6,253 nucleotides of DNA from Eubacteriales bacterium. Lineage in GTDB: Bacteria; Bacillota; Clostridia; Oscillospirales; Oscillospiraceae. The stretch's first letter is position 1, and each line of letters opens with the position of its first letter. Location of the stretch: positions 1-6,253 of the forward strand of contig JAUMXS010000073.1 of NCBI GenBank assembly GCA_030528965.1, written 5' to 3'. Shown here in pieces: positions 5,624 through 6,253 of this stretch. The notes beneath the pieces were generated by a model. It ran no database searches. It worked only from the letters and a program-made list of their open reading frames with translations, and had not been told where the DNA came from. Both the position numbers and the translations under genes were made by a program.

Positions 5624-5658
5624 AAATGCAAGGTGCATTTTACATACACCTTGCATTT
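5624..5658 (-). terminator. Intrinsic terminator of glnS
   Basis: Perfect 12-bp stem: AAATGCAAGGTG pairs with CACCTTGCATTT around an 11-nt loop. On the minus strand it is followed by TTCTGTTTTCC, and the 3' arm itself ends in T residues. It starts about 19 nt past the glnS stop. The plus strand side (GTTTTAA) is also T-rich, so some activity in both directions is possible, although no plus-strand gene needs it. Confidence 0.85.
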
Positions 5659-5676
5659 GTTTTAACGGGTTTGGGC

Positions 5677-6253
5677 TTATCTGGCTTTGAAGCTGTCACG
5701 GAGGGGGACGGCGCGGTTGAATACCGGATGCTCGGGAGAGGAATCACGGTTATCCACGCAGAAATAACCCTGACGCAGGAACTGGAAAGAATCGCTGGCC
5801 TTGGCTTTGGCAAGGGCGGGCTCCAGCTTGCAGCCGGTGAGAACTTCGAGGGAATTCGGATTCAAACAGTCGATGAAATCCCGCTCGGCGCCGTCGGGAT
5901 CGGGATCCGAGAAGAGATTGCCGTAAACGCGCACTTCCGCATCGACGGAAGCGGCAGCGTCTACCCAATGCATCGTGGCGCCCTTGACCTTGCGGCCGTC
6001 GGCGGGATCGCCGCCGCGGGAGAGCGGATCATACTCCGCAAGGATCTCGGTGACATTTCCGTTTTCATCCTTGACACAGCCGGTGCAGCGGATGAGGTAA
6101 GCGCCCTTCAGACGGCATTCCGGACCGTTGGGGTACAGACGCTTGTATTTGGGAACAGGGGTCTCGAGGAAATCTTCTGCTTCCACATACAGTTCCCGGG
6201 AGAAGGGGACTTCGCGGACGCCGTCTTCGGGATGGTTGGGGTTGTTCTCGACA
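5677..6253 (-). CDS. glnS: Glutaminyl-tRNA synthetase, C-terminal part (5' end outside window)
   Basis: The cytoplasmic class I enzyme that charges tRNA-Gln with glutamine using ATP. The visible 191 residues are the C-terminal beta-barrel anticodon-binding region. They align with E. coli GlnRS without large gaps: REVPFSRELYVEAEDF, KYKRLYPNGPECRLKGAYLI, DPADGRKVKGATMHWVDAA, FIDCLNPNSLEV and the closing FQFLRQGYFCVDNRDS...PVFNRAVPLRD. The HIGH and KMSKS catalytic motifs lie in the missing part, so activity cannot be judged, but the visible region has no frameshift or internal stop. The frame runs open to the window edge at 6253. The GTG at 6186 is internal and not a start. A strong terminator follows directly and the next gene has its own promoter, so glnS appears to end its own transcription unit. 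Confidence 0.96.
   Translation of the reverse strand, partial: VENNPNHPEDGVREVPFSRELYVEAEDFLETPVPKYKRLYPNGPECRLKGAYLIRCTGCVKDENGNVTEILAEYDPLSRGGDPADGRKVKGATMHWVDAAASVDAEVRVYGNLFSDPDPDGAERDFIDCLNPNSLEVLTGCKLEPALAKAKASDSFQFLRQGYFCVDNRDSSPEHPVFNRAVPLRDSFKAR

Overview
This window reads as a chromosomal stretch from a mid-GC member of the Clostridia, most likely an Oscillospiraceae-type gut Firmicute. That placement is an inference. It rests on GC-rich third codon positions, clear GGAGG-type ribosome binding sites, the layout of the histidine kinase, and a response regulator / kinase / HtrA order resembling Bacillota envelope-stress loci. No rRNA, tRNA, CRISPR array, transposase or phage gene was seen. 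Every convincing gene lies on the minus strand, so gene order in the direction of transcription runs from high to low coordinates.

In transcription order the layout is as follows. (1) 6253-5677 is the 3' third of glnS (glutaminyl-tRNA synthetase, N-terminus outside the window), closed by a strong intrinsic terminator at 5624-5658. (2) 5676-5363 is an intergenic region with a clear sigma-70 promoter (TTGACG, 17 bp, TATCAT) and overlapping inverted repeats. (3) 5362-4016 is uraA, an NCS2 uracil permease. (4) 4015-3595 is a 421-bp region without a convincing gene, but with several hairpins, a TATAAT promoter candidate preceded by 11-bp-phased direct repeats, an intrinsic terminator, and a second promoter candidate that starts inside the terminator's T-tract. 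(5) 3594-2905 is an OmpR/PhoB-family response regulator, joined through a TAATG stop-start overlap to (6) 2905-1481, its membrane histidine kinase. (7) After a 111-bp gap, 1369-1 encodes a membrane-anchored HtrA/DegP-like serine protease with one PDZ domain, whose last few residues run off the window.

Genes 5-7 look like an envelope-stress module: a membrane sensor kinase and its regulator upstream of a surface quality-control protease. It resembles CssRS-HtrA of Bacillus in logic, though orthology is not shown. The most interesting signal is a pair of similar 11-bp-phased motifs, TTTACA-N5-TTCA(C/T)(T/C). One lies upstream of the regulator operon and one in the kinase-htrA gap, which is where a regulator controlling both its own operon and the protease would bind. 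Between the upstream motif and the regulator gene lies a promoter-to-terminator segment of about 120 nt, which could be a small RNA or an attenuated leader. glnS and uraA are housekeeping genes with their own signals and no visible functional tie to the stress module.
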